A stretch of 64,000 nucleotides of DNA from Melioribacteraceae bacterium (GTDB taxonomy: Bacteria > Bacteroidota > Ignavibacteria > Ignavibacteriales > Melioribacteraceae), in NCBI GenBank assembly GCA_016342755.1, contig JAEINS010000007.1, positions 62,001 through 126,000 on the forward strand, in the 5' to 3' direction. This document shows positions 51,652 through 60,731 of the stretch, piece after piece (the stretch's first letter is position 1; every line of letters begins with the position of its first letter). Under the pieces are notes generated by a model. That model made no database searches, had not been told where the DNA came from, and saw only the letters and a program-made list of their open reading frames with translations. The position numbers were made by a program, and so were the translations under genes.

Positions 51652-53952
51652 TTGAAAGAGCATATTAAAAATATATTTATTTCGCTTATAGTAATTAGCA
51701 GTTCTCTCTGGGCTCAAAAAGCTGTTGATTTAATTATCCCGGATTCAGTATTTGTAAAAAATCTTGTTTCTCTAAATGAAGAAATTGAACGAATTAAACT
51801 GGAGTACAAAAGCGGCGATAAAGATAACGCGCTTAAAAAGTTAGCGGGATATTTTTCAAATAAAATGTCGGAAAGATATTTTATTGACTGGAAAACATTT
51901 AAGCAAAGAATAGTTAAGTATAAAATGGATTTTCCGGATAGACTAAAAGAACACGAAAGAAGAGCGGAAGAACATATAGCTTTGTTCGATGCGGTCACAA
52001 GTTGGGAATTACCTTTAACCGGGAAAGACGACACCGATATAACACCATATTTACTGAGACATTTAGCACGACAACATAAAGCTCTAGATATAGCTTTTTT
52101 ATATTCTCTGCACAATGAGAATGATGTTTACTTGAACTATATAGTTGAACAGGTAAACTCACTTGCCTCAAGTTATTATTCCGGGAAGTATGACAAAGAA
52201 GGTAACGCGGTTTTTGAATCATTCAGAGCCGGCTACAGAATTTATAATTGGCTTTTTGTATATAATGCGTTTTTGGCAAGCGATAAATTTAATTGGCGTG
52301 ATCAATTGGATTTCATAAAAACTTTTAAATATCATTCAAACGAATTGATGAAAGAGACTAAAAAATTCAGATATGGCAATCATCATACAAAGGGTCTTAC
52401 TGCTTTAGCAATTACAAGTATTTTATTCCCGGAATTCAATAACAGTAATGAGAATCTAGAAAAATCATTAGGGTTGTTAACTGAACATATGACAAAAGAA
52501 ATAAAGCCTGATGGATTTCAATTTGAAAGAACGGTTCATTATCATAAAGGCGATATAGATAATTATTTTTATGTTTATCAGTTGGCAAAGTTAAATGGTA
52601 TTGATATATCAGCGGAATATGAATCCCGCTTTAAAAAAATGTTTTCTGCATTAGTCCGGATTGCAATGCCAAATAAAAAATTGCCTGTACTTCAGGATGA
52701 TACAGATGAACCATGGGCGGAGTTTAATAACATGAATTCGGCAATGACTATTGGCTCTATTTTATTTGAAGACCCAAAGTTTAAGTATTTCACAAACAAT
52801 AAAATACCTTCAGGATATTTCTGGTTCTTTAGAGAAAGTGATATTACTAAATTCCAAAATATGAAAAGTATGAAACCCAATTTTAATTCAGTCGGACTTG
52901 TAGAAAGCGGGTATTATATTATGCGTAACGGCTGGGACGAGGACTCCGATTACTTTATTATATCAGCCGGATTATCGGATAGGAAACCTGATCATCAGCA
53001 TGGCGATATGCTGGGTCTTTATGGCTATTCAAAAGGGAATGTGATTTTGCCTAATTATCAGTGTCGATATTTTTTAGATGACTATAACTTTTTTAAAAAT
53101 TCGTTTGTAAAAAACGTTGCTCTGGCTGATTCAATTCCTCAAGGACAAATGTGGAAAGGGAACAGAGGCGGATCGGGATTTGGGAAATTTGAAAAGCTGC
53201 CGACCCCTAAAACTCTCTGCTGGATAAACCGTGAAGAATATGATTTATTCATCGGTACACATGATGCTTATTCAAATTTGGATGTTGAATATTTTAGAAA
53301 GGTGATATTTATAAAGGATGGTTTTTTAATTGTGAAGGATGAATTTTTTTCAGATGAACCACATAATTATCAGCAAGTATGGCAAGGACATTTTTCAATT
53401 GAAAGTCCGGAACATATTATGGATACTTATCCGGATGGAAGCGGATTGAGTATTTTTCAATTAAATAAAAATAATTATAAAAATTCATTTGGCAGTTTTA
53501 GAGGAAAAGGTAACGCTGTTGTAAATAGTGAAAAAAATAGAAACTATAATTTTACAACTCTGGTTTATCCGTTTAACAATTTTGACGGGCGTTTAATATT
53601 GGAGGAAGATATTAAATTTTCTTTTGCTAATTCATGGACAGCGGCTAAAAATTATTTTAATAGTGAAAAGTTAAATATTTTTGCTGAGAATATTATTTCG
53701 AATGATTCTATGTATGTTTCATTAAATACAACAGAATTAAAATTTTCGGGAAATAAGATTTCGGTAAAAGGAGATTTTATTATTGAGATAAAGAGTAATG
53801 GGATTGAAATATTATCGGTGAATTTAAGTCCGGTTAAAATTGATTTTGAAATTGCTCAAAAGGTAAAAAAGATTGATAGTGAAATTTATATAACAGAAAG
53901 TCTTAATTTAAAACCCGGTGAACAATACACAATTATAAGTGAAGTTAATTAA
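51652..53952 (+). CDS. Heparinase II/III-family lyase
   Basis: Exported lyase of 766 residues starting at TTG 51652, with leader ending SSSLWAQ. The alpha toroid holds KFRYGNHHTKGLTALA and FQFERTVHYHKGDIDNYFY; the beta-domain has KPDHQHGDMLGLYGYSKG, the usual heparinase II/III histidine block. Its blocks are closer to PL12/PL15/PL39-type than to PL17, but I cannot assign the family. It is probably a periplasmic exolyase for acidic oligosaccharides. It follows the second PL6 by 45 bp and ends the locus, meeting the regulator gene tail to tail. Confidence 0.82.
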   Translation: MKEHIKNIFISLIVISSSLWAQKAVDLIIPDSVFVKNLVSLNEEIERIKLEYKSGDKDNALKKLAGYFSNKMSERYFIDWKTFKQRIVKYKMDFPDRLKEHERRAEEHIALFDAVTSWELPLTGKDDTDITPYLLRHLARQHKALDIAFLYSLHNENDVYLNYIVEQVNSLASSYYSGKYDKEGNAVFESFRAGYRIYNWLFVYNAFLASDKFNWRDQLDFIKTFKYHSNELMKETKKFRYGNHHTKGLTALAITSILFPEFNNSNENLEKSLGLLTEHMTKEIKPDGFQFERTVHYHKGDIDNYFYVYQLAKLNGIDISAEYESRFKKMFSALVRIAMPNKKLPVLQDDTDEPWAEFNNMNSAMTIGSILFEDPKFKYFTNNKIPSGYFWFFRESDITKFQNMKSMKPNFNSVGLVESGYYIMRNGWDEDSDYFIISAGLSDRKPDHQHGDMLGLYGYSKGNVILPNYQCRYFLDDYNFFKNSFVKNVALADSIPQGQMWKGNRGGSGFGKFEKLPTPKTLCWINREEYDLFIGTHDAYSNLDVEYFRKVIFIKDGFLIVKDEFFSDEPHNYQQVWQGHFSIESPEHIMDTYPDGSGLSIFQLNKNNYKNSFGSFRGKGNAVVNSEKNRNYNFTTLVYPFNNFDGRLILEEDIKFSFANSWTAAKNYFNSEKLNIFAENIISNDSMYVSLNTTELKFSGNKISVKGDFIIEIKSNGIEILSVNLSPVKIDFEIAQKVKKIDSEIYITESLNLKPGEQYTIISEVN

Positions 53953-53970
53953 TTCCCCATATAAATAGTA

Positions 53971-55212
53971 TCATTTTGGCTGTTCAACCATTGGCTCGCT
54001 GTTTAACCCGACACTATAATTATCTTCAATATTTCTAAAATGCGTAAGCTTCGGGAAAAATCCTGTACGTTCAAATCCCTCAACCTCAAAAATTGATTCG
54101 AAATAATTATTATGAAATTCATCATTAGTAAAGTGATCCTGGAACGAATCTAAAAATTGCTGATTCACAAAATTTTTCACCGTTGAAATATGTCCAATAT
54201 CATGGGTGGAGGAAAACATTAAAACGTTATTTCCATTTAATCCGGGAAGTTTTGCTACAAGCGAATAATCTTTTACATAACCAGTCTGAAAGTTTTTAGG
54301 AGAATGATATTCATATAAAGAATCATTTTTAGTATCATTAAAAAATATTCTGTTTGGTTTAATCTGATAAGAAGAATTTAATCCTGAAACAAAATTATTT
54401 AAAATGTTTAGTGTTTTAAATGGTCCAATAAAAATAATATCATATTTGCTTAAATCATCCCAGACTAACTGTGAAGAAAGTTTAAGTTCAACTGGCTTGT
54501 TAAGACTATTTAGCAAGGGACTTAATTCGTTAAAACACCATAACGCGAATTTGCCCAAAAATGTTATCTCGGTCTGAACAAATTTATTTTTCTCAATTTC
54601 ACCTTCTTTAGCTAATCTTTCAAAATCGCTGTATGAATTTATGAAAATATCTCTCACATAATTATTTCGTTCGGAAGTTGAATCTTTTAAGACATAATAA
54701 TCGCCTATAACTAGCAAAACCGGAAACTCGCTATTTATTATGTCAGACCACGGGACACTGTTTTCAGCAACAGCCGGAGTATTCTTTTTTGAAAACATAT
54801 AGGTTAAAAGAAAAATGTTACCGGCAAAAAGAAGTATTAAGGAATATATAAGAATCTTTGGATATCGTAAGATACTTACTGATTTTTCGTTTGAAACAAA
54901 TTCTACTTCATAATGATGCCCTTTAGGAATTGTGATTTTTATTTGATCATTTTTCCCTTCGTTTAAATAATAACTATCAAGTTTTTTTCTCAGGTTATAA
55001 ATATAAACTCTTACCGTAGCATCATTGCCCGAATCAAAATTTACTTTCTTATTTAATCCATCAGAGGCAATCGAATTTTCGGTCGGCTTTGTTCCGTTAA
55101 GTGAACAATTTACCAGGTATGTAAGAAGATTCTTATAACTTTTAGAATCTTTGAATTCATTACTGGAAGTGATCTTGTTTAGTTCTTCTAAAATTTTTGC
55201 AGATGATTTCAT
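53971..55212 (-). CDS. Membrane-spanning winged-helix regulator (CadC/ToxR-like layout)
   Basis: Protein of 413 residues: an N-terminal cytoplasmic DNA-binding domain (about 1-105; NDATVRVYIYNLRKKLDSYY and IKITIPKGHHYEVEF are the wing region of OmpR-type winged helices), one membrane helix (about 119-141) and a periplasmic domain of 270 residues with no recognised fold. This is a one-component transmembrane regulator able to bind an envelope ligand and act directly on DNA. It lies between the alginate locus and the GH88-GH2 cluster, reading away from the latter, and is a candidate sensor of uronan breakdown products in the periplasm. Confidence 0.78.
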   Translation of the reverse strand: MKSSAKILEELNKITSSNEFKDSKSYKNLLTYLVNCSLNGTKPTENSIASDGLNKKVNFDSGNDATVRVYIYNLRKKLDSYYLNEGKNDQIKITIPKGHHYEVEFVSNEKSVSILRYPKILIYSLILLFAGNIFLLTYMFSKKNTPAVAENSVPWSDIINSEFPVLLVIGDYYVLKDSTSERNNYVRDIFINSYSDFERLAKEGEIEKNKFVQTEITFLGKFALWCFNELSPLLNSLNKPVELKLSSQLVWDDLSKYDIIFIGPFKTLNILNNFVSGLNSSYQIKPNRIFFNDTKNDSLYEYHSPKNFQTGYVKDYSLVAKLPGLNGNNVLMFSSTHDIGHISTVKNFVNQQFLDSFQDHFTNDEFHNNYFESIFEVEGFERTGFFPKLTHFRNIEDNYSVGLNSEPMVEQPK

Positions 55213-55468
55213 TTAATTGTGTGTAGTGTATTCTTTCTGAGAAATAAAAAATTAACTCAAAACTAACATTATTTGGACAAAAAAGCATAATAATTTTGTT
55301 ATTAACAAGTTAAAAACAGTAAATACATTGAGAATTTAAGCTTTAAAATATTTATTAAATTGATTTCTTACCAGATTTTGGAGTTACAGAAAAACTGAAA
55401 AGTGGAAGCTGTTTTGTTAAAACAAAGTTAGTTCGTTTACATCTAATTATGTTTCATTCAACTAAGAG

Positions 55469-55885
55469 ATGAATATTAATGTCCAGGGAAGAAAAGAATT
55501 GAACCAAATTGAAAAAAAATTAAACAAACCCACCGCAGACCGGGTTATTAAAATATTAAAAAAAATTAATGACAATTATTCCAATGAACTTTATATTCAT
55601 GAGTTTTATGCTTCTTTAATGTATGAACTGGATATTGAAAATTATTCTTATGATAAAGGCGGGGAATATAAGCTTAGGTATATTGATTTGTTGCTTTCTC
55701 AAATTTATTATGACTATTTAATAATTGATGAACGTATTATTGTAAAAATAATCTGTTCGGCAAGAGGTAAAAGTAAAATAGAAGAAAGAATAAAGGATGT
55801 GGTTTATAATTCTGATTTTATGGAAGCTCTGATTGTCGATTTTTCAAGTTCAGCGTTAGAAATCAACCATATAAAAAATAATTGA
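55469..55885 (+). CDS. Divergent GxxExxY-like protein
   Basis: Protein of 138 residues. The order IHEFYASLMYELDIENYSYDKGG, then LIIDERIIVKIICS, then EALIVDFSSSALEINHIKN follows the GxxExxY family (PD-(D/E)xK-nuclease-like fold), where members read LGxGLLExxYxxAL, DLLVExxVVVElK and LLINFgxxxlexkRi. The first motif is poorly preserved, and the ElK is VKI, so catalytic residues appear lost. It is cytoplasmic, and 9 bp upstream of the lyase lipoprotein gene. Function of the family is unknown. Confidence 0.55.
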   Translation: MNINVQGRKELNQIEKKLNKPTADRVIKILKKINDNYSNELYIHEFYASLMYELDIENYSYDKGGEYKLRYIDLLLSQIYYDYLIIDERIIVKIICSARGKSKIEERIKDVVYNSDFMEALIVDFSSSALEINHIKNN

Positions 55886-55894
55886 TAGGAAAAC

Positions 55895-57079
55895 ATGAAT
55901 CGTTTAATAAAATCAATTTTTATGATCAGCATACTTTTTTTGCTTGTGTCTTGCGCTAAAAAAGTAGGAATGAAAGATGAAAATGCCGCAATAATTATTA
56001 AAACTGATAGTGTGAGAATAATTACCAGCGCAAACCAGTTTTTGAAAAATGATCCTATTCCCTTAACCAATTTTAGCTGTGAACGAAGTTTGGGAACTAA
56101 AAATGATTTTTATTCTGAAGGTGATTACTGGTGGCCAAATCCTGAAGATCCTGATGGTCCATATATTAGGCGCGACGGAATGAGTAATCCCGGTTATTTT
56201 AAAGAACATCGCGAAGCTATGCGTAACATGAGCATACAGGTTGCATCTTTAGTTGCGGCATATAAAATTACTAATGAAAAAAAATATGCTGATCAGGCAA
56301 TAAAACATCTTTATGCGTGGTTTATTGAGCCGCAGACAAAAATGAATCCTAATATGAATTATTCGCAAGCAATAAAAGGTATTTGTCCGGGCAGAGGAGT
56401 CGGGCTTATTGATGCAATTCATTTAGTAGAACCTGCACGTGCTGTTTCAGTATTAAATAAATTAAACGCCATTGATAAAAAGCTTTATACCGGTTTACAG
56501 AGCTGGTTTGCGGAGTTATTGGAGTGGATGAATACACATGAGTACGGTATTGATGAGCGTGAGCGGAAAAATAATCATGGAACCTGCTGGGTTATGCAGG
56601 CAGCTGAATTTGCTAAATTAACCTGTAATGAAGAAATGCTTAAATACTGTATAGATAGATATAAAACAGTATTGCTGCCAAACCAGATGAGTATGGATGG
56701 CAGTTTCTACATGGAATTAGAAAGAACAAAACCTTACGGTTATTCATTGTTTAATATAGATATAATGGCAACTGTGTGTCATATACTTTCTGATGAGAAT
56801 GAAAACCTTTTTGCATTTAAACTAGAGGATGGAAGAGGAATGGAATTGGCACTGAATTTCATCTATCCATTTATTAAAGATAAATCGGAATGGCCTTTTG
56901 AACAGGATATTATGTATTGGGATGAATGGCCGGTAAGACATCCGGCATTATTATTTGGCGGATTCTCGTTAAAGAAAAATGAATATATTGATTTATGGAA
57001 AGTATTAGAACCGCTGCCTAAGTCGCAGGAGGGTTTAAGGAATTTTCCGGTGAGAGAGCCAGTTTTGTGGATAGAGTAA
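55895..57079 (+). CDS. Lipoprotein PF05426-type uronan lyase
   Basis: Lipoprotein of 394 residues (leader ISILFLLVSC). The alginate-lyase alpha toroid is clear: GDYWWPNPEDPDGPYIRRDG, KMNPNMNYSQAIKGICPGRG, active-site NNHGTCWVMQAAEF. It is a paralogue of the protein at 39103 but is membrane-anchored and differs around the active site (NNHGT versus NNHST), so the substrate may differ; PL38-type enzymes cut glucuronan as well as alginate. It precedes the GH88-GH2 gene by 40 bp, which suits breakdown of a glucuronate-bearing glycan. Confidence 0.82.
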   Translation: MNRLIKSIFMISILFLLVSCAKKVGMKDENAAIIIKTDSVRIITSANQFLKNDPIPLTNFSCERSLGTKNDFYSEGDYWWPNPEDPDGPYIRRDGMSNPGYFKEHREAMRNMSIQVASLVAAYKITNEKKYADQAIKHLYAWFIEPQTKMNPNMNYSQAIKGICPGRGVGLIDAIHLVEPARAVSVLNKLNAIDKKLYTGLQSWFAELLEWMNTHEYGIDERERKNNHGTCWVMQAAEFAKLTCNEEMLKYCIDRYKTVLLPNQMSMDGSFYMELERTKPYGYSLFNIDIMATVCHILSDENENLFAFKLEDGRGMELALNFIYPFIKDKSEWPFEQDIMYWDEWPVRHPALLFGGFSLKKNEYIDLWKVLEPLPKSQEGLRNFPVREPVLWIE

Positions 57080-57118
57080 ATTAAGATAAATTGTAAAAGA
57101 ATTTCCAAAGGATTATAA

Positions 57119-60100
57119 ATGAAAAAGCTGAATGTTTTGCTATTGTTTGCAACTCTGATAATAACAAGTAATTGTTCAATAATAAAAGCCCGGGTCTCAG
57201 AAAAACTTATAACTGAAATTAAAGATCAGTTGATAAAGATGGATGATATTTTTGACGGGAGATTTCCTGAGTTTACAATTAATGGGAAATACAAGTATCG
57301 TGATAAAGTGAACTGGTTCTCTGGATTTACCGGAGGAGAACTTTGGAATCTTTATGATTTAACCGGTGACAAAGAGTTAAAAAAGAGAGCGTTAAAACAT
57401 GCTGATACTTTATTGGCGTTTGCATCAATTGATTACACACACGATATGGGATTTATATTTCTACCAACAGTTGTAGAAGCCTATAAAAGAACAGGTGAGA
57501 AAAAGTATAAAGATGCCGGATTATTAGCCGCTGAGATGCTTGCAAAACGGTTTAATCCGAATGGGAATTACATACGCGCATGGGGTAAATTAGGAAGTCA
57601 GAATAAAGCCGGATTATTAATTATTGATACAATGATGAATCTGGAACTGTTATTCTGGGCATGGCAGGAAACCGGTAATACAAAATTTTACGATATTGCC
57701 TATAAACACGCTGTAATCTGTATGGAGCAAAGTGTAAGAAGTGATTATAGTTCATACCATGTTGTTGAGTTTGATCCGGTAGATGGAAACGTTATTAAGA
57801 GATTTACACATCAGGGTGCTAAAGATGAATCTACATGGGCACGGGGACAGGCATGGGGGATTTATGGCTTTGCAAATGCCTATAAATATACAGAGGATGA
57901 AAGATTTTTAAGAATATCGCAAAAAATGGCTGACGTCTTTTTAGCGAGATTGCCAAATGATTTTGTACCTTATTGGGATCTTGACTTAAAAGGTGATGAC
58001 GTTGTTAGAGATGCTTCAGCCGGTGTAATTGCTGCCTCCGGAATGTATCTGTTATCAAATTCATGTAAGTATAAAAATGACTATGATAAGTATAAATCAG
58101 CGGCTAACAAAATTTCAGAATCAATTTTTAATAATTATACCTTTAAGAATTCCCAAAAAGAAAATGAAGAGGGACTGCTTATTCATACAGTATATAATTT
58201 TCATAAAGGTTGGGGAGTTGATGAATCTTATCCGTGCGGGGATTTTTATTTTACCGAAACATTAAAAAAATATGTTGAAGAAGAGCAGAAGCAAATAATT
58301 GAAACCAAAAATCTGCGGGATAAAATATTGCTGAATGAGAATTGGTTTTATCTTGAAGACAATATGACCGGGATTAATAAATTACATTTATCCAGTTCTA
58401 CATGGCAAAAAATAAACCTTCCTCATTCATGGAATAAATTTGATGCTGTTGATGCAGAACCCGGTTACAGAAGGGATGCAAGCTGGTATCAAAAAGAAAT
58501 TATACTTAAAGAGCCAGACAAGAGTAAAAAATATAAACTTTATTTTGAAGGATCAAATATTACGACTGAAGTATACGTTAATAATAAGTATGCAGGGAAG
58601 CATGTTGGAGGTTATGTAGGTTTTGAGATAGATATAACTGATCAGATTAAAAAAGGGAAAAATAGTTTTCTGGTGAGAGTCGATAATTCAATTAATAAAG
58701 AGATTATTCCTTCACAAATATCCGACTTCTTTATTTATGGAGGAATTACACGGGATGTCTGGATTAAAATTGTTCCTAAAACAAATATCTCGAGATTAAA
58801 TATTTCAACTCCGTTAGTAAATTTTGAAAAATCGTCTACCGAAATTAATATAGATATAGATGCTGATAATTCTAGTGATGCTGATTTATTAGCCGAATTA
58901 ATTGATCCAAATGGAGATAAAGTTTTAGAAGAAAAACATGATCTAAATATTAAGAGCGGAAGAAGTGATTACACTGTAAAATTAAAAGAAATTAGTAATC
59001 CAATATTATGGTCAGTTGATAATCCTAATCTCTATACAGTAAAACTGACGTTAATTATTAATGATGAAATTGTTGATAAGACAGATGCGCAGTTTGGATA
59101 CAGGTGGTTTGAGTTTAAGGAGCATGGCGCATTTTATTTAAACGGTGAAAAATTATTACTCCGGGGAACACACAGACACGAAGAACATGCCGGTTTGGCT
59201 AATGCATTATCAAATGATCAGCATAGAAATGATATGAAAATGATTAAGGATATGGGAGCTAACTTTGTCAGACTTGCGCATTATCCGCAAGATCCGGAAG
59301 TTTATAAAGCCTGTAATGAATTTGGGATTTTAGTCTGGGATGAATTGCCATGGTGCCGCGGCGGAGTAGGAAATGAAAAATGGAAAACAACAGCAAAACA
59401 ACTTTTCAAAGAAATGATTTATCAGAACTATAATCATCCTTCAATAATCTTATGGTCAGTTGGAAACGAAGTTTACTGGCTTCCTGAGTTTGAGGGAGGC
59501 GGTGATATTGATAATCTTAGATCATTTACAAAAGAGCTGTATGAGCTTGCGCATAATCTGGATCCATATAGATTAACTTCTATAAGAAAGTTTTATGAAG
59601 GTGCTGATATTGTTGATGTATTTTCTCCTTCAATCTGGGCCGGCTGGTACTCTGGTGTTTACACTAATTATGGAATTGCAATTGCCGATGCACAGAAAAA
59701 ATATCCTAGGTTTTTTCATGCAGAATATGGGGGAAGCAGTCATATTGGCCGTCATACAGAAAATCCTATTACCGGAGAAGGGTTTGTAAATCCGGATGAA
59801 TGGACTGAAGCTGTAAACCAGGTTAAAGTTAATAATATAGCTAAGATTGGTGACTGGAGCGAAAATTATATTGTTGATCTATTTGACTGGCATTTACGTT
59901 TTAGTGAAACCAGTGGAACTTTTACAGGCAATGCACAATGGGCATTCAAGGATTTTGGTACACCGCTGCGACCGGAAAACGCGATCCCTTATATGAATCA
60001 GAAAGGGCTGGTTGACAGAGCCGGAAATCCTAAAGACGCTTATTACGTTTTCAAAAGCTACTGGAACTCTGATGACAAATTTACATACATTGAATCTCAT

Positions 60101-60673
60101 ACATGGGATGAGAGAAGCGGATTGGAAGGGAAAAAACGGGAAGTGGCAGTTTATAGTAATTGTAGTTCTGTAGAACTTTTTTTGAATGGAAAGTCTTTGA
60201 GTGAAAAAAAGAAAGATATAATGAGGTTTCCGGCAAGCGGACTTTCCTGGGATGTAGATTTTATTGATGGAGAAAATATACTCACAACAGTAGGTTATGA
60301 AAATAATAATCGGGTTGCGCAGGATACTATGAAACTGGTATATCATTATTCGCAAAATAAAAAGACGGAAAAGTTTGTTTTAAGTTCGGAACGTTTAGAG
60401 AATAGTAATTATTTAATAACAGCAATTGCAGTTGATAAGGATGGAGCAAGGTGTCTTGATTATAACGAGCGGGTTTATTTTTCAGTTGAAGGAAAAGGAA
60501 AGCTGTTAGAAAATTACGGAGTACCTAAAAAATCAAGTATTATTGAAATGGCAAATGGAAAGGCTCAGATTGAGTTTAAGGCGGTGCCGTTTGAAAAATC
60601 AACTATTGAAATTAGAAATCAAAATTTCAAAGGGGATTATTTTGCTATAGACGGCTTAAAATGTGATAAATAA
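57119..60673 (+). CDS. GH88-GH2 fusion lipoprotein
   Basis: A single 1184-residue lipoprotein (leader TLIITSNC, Cys about 19). Residues about 25-390 form an unsaturated-glucuronyl hydrolase (GH88): HDMGF with D109 and IIDTMMN with D170 are the two catalytic Asp positions. Residues about 395-1184 form a GH2 glycosidase: sandwich domain (NENWFYLED), YFEGSNITTEVYVN, GTHRHEEHAG, acid/base E784 in SVGNEVYW and nucleophile E869 in HAEYGG, then a C-terminal beta domain. One protein could cleave an unsaturated uronate cap and the next neutral or uronic sugar. Both active sites are intact. Confidence 0.92.
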   Translation: MKKLNVLLLFATLIITSNCSIIKARVSEKLITEIKDQLIKMDDIFDGRFPEFTINGKYKYRDKVNWFSGFTGGELWNLYDLTGDKELKKRALKHADTLLAFASIDYTHDMGFIFLPTVVEAYKRTGEKKYKDAGLLAAEMLAKRFNPNGNYIRAWGKLGSQNKAGLLIIDTMMNLELLFWAWQETGNTKFYDIAYKHAVICMEQSVRSDYSSYHVVEFDPVDGNVIKRFTHQGAKDESTWARGQAWGIYGFANAYKYTEDERFLRISQKMADVFLARLPNDFVPYWDLDLKGDDVVRDASAGVIAASGMYLLSNSCKYKNDYDKYKSAANKISESIFNNYTFKNSQKENEEGLLIHTVYNFHKGWGVDESYPCGDFYFTETLKKYVEEEQKQIIETKNLRDKILLNENWFYLEDNMTGINKLHLSSSTWQKINLPHSWNKFDAVDAEPGYRRDASWYQKEIILKEPDKSKKYKLYFEGSNITTEVYVNNKYAGKHVGGYVGFEIDITDQIKKGKNSFLVRVDNSINKEIIPSQISDFFIYGGITRDVWIKIVPKTNISRLNISTPLVNFEKSSTEINIDIDADNSSDADLLAELIDPNGDKVLEEKHDLNIKSGRSDYTVKLKEISNPILWSVDNPNLYTVKLTLIINDEIVDKTDAQFGYRWFEFKEHGAFYLNGEKLLLRGTHRHEEHAGLANALSNDQHRNDMKMIKDMGANFVRLAHYPQDPEVYKACNEFGILVWDELPWCRGGVGNEKWKTTAKQLFKEMIYQNYNHPSIILWSVGNEVYWLPEFEGGGDIDNLRSFTKELYELAHNLDPYRLTSIRKFYEGADIVDVFSPSIWAGWYSGVYTNYGIAIADAQKKYPRFFHAEYGGSSHIGRHTENPITGEGFVNPDEWTEAVNQVKVNNIAKIGDWSENYIVDLFDWHLRFSETSGTFTGNAQWAFKDFGTPLRPENAIPYMNQKGLVDRAGNPKDAYYVFKSYWNSDDKFTYIESHTWDERSGLEGKKREVAVYSNCSSVELFLNGKSLSEKKKDIMRFPASGLSWDVDFIDGENILTTVGYENNNRVAQDTMKLVYHYSQNKKTEKFVLSSERLENSNYLITAIAVDKDGARCLDYNERVYFSVEGKGKLLENYGVPKKSSIIEMANGKAQIEFKAVPFEKSTIEIRNQNFKGDYFAIDGLKCDK

Positions 60674-60678
60674 AATTT

Positions 60679-60731
60679 AAAAAGTTCAGTGGTTAAAGTA
60701 TAAATCAAATTCTATAACCGCTGAATTTTTT
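60679..60731. terminator. Bidirectional terminator between convergent genes
   Basis: AAAAAGTTCAGTGGTTA (60679-60695) pairs with TAACCGCTGAATTTTTT (60715-60731) with two G-U pairs. An A run on one side and T run on the other make it work both ways. The right arm overlaps the last codons of the reductase gene. Confidence 0.8.

Noticed and set aside
51714-52115. 133-codon ORF antisense to the heparinase-like lyase
   Set aside because: No start signals or family features; codon pattern follows the sense gene.
59894-60355. 153-codon ORF antisense to GH88-GH2
   Set aside because: Shadow ORF; the sense strand continues the GH2 C-terminal domain.
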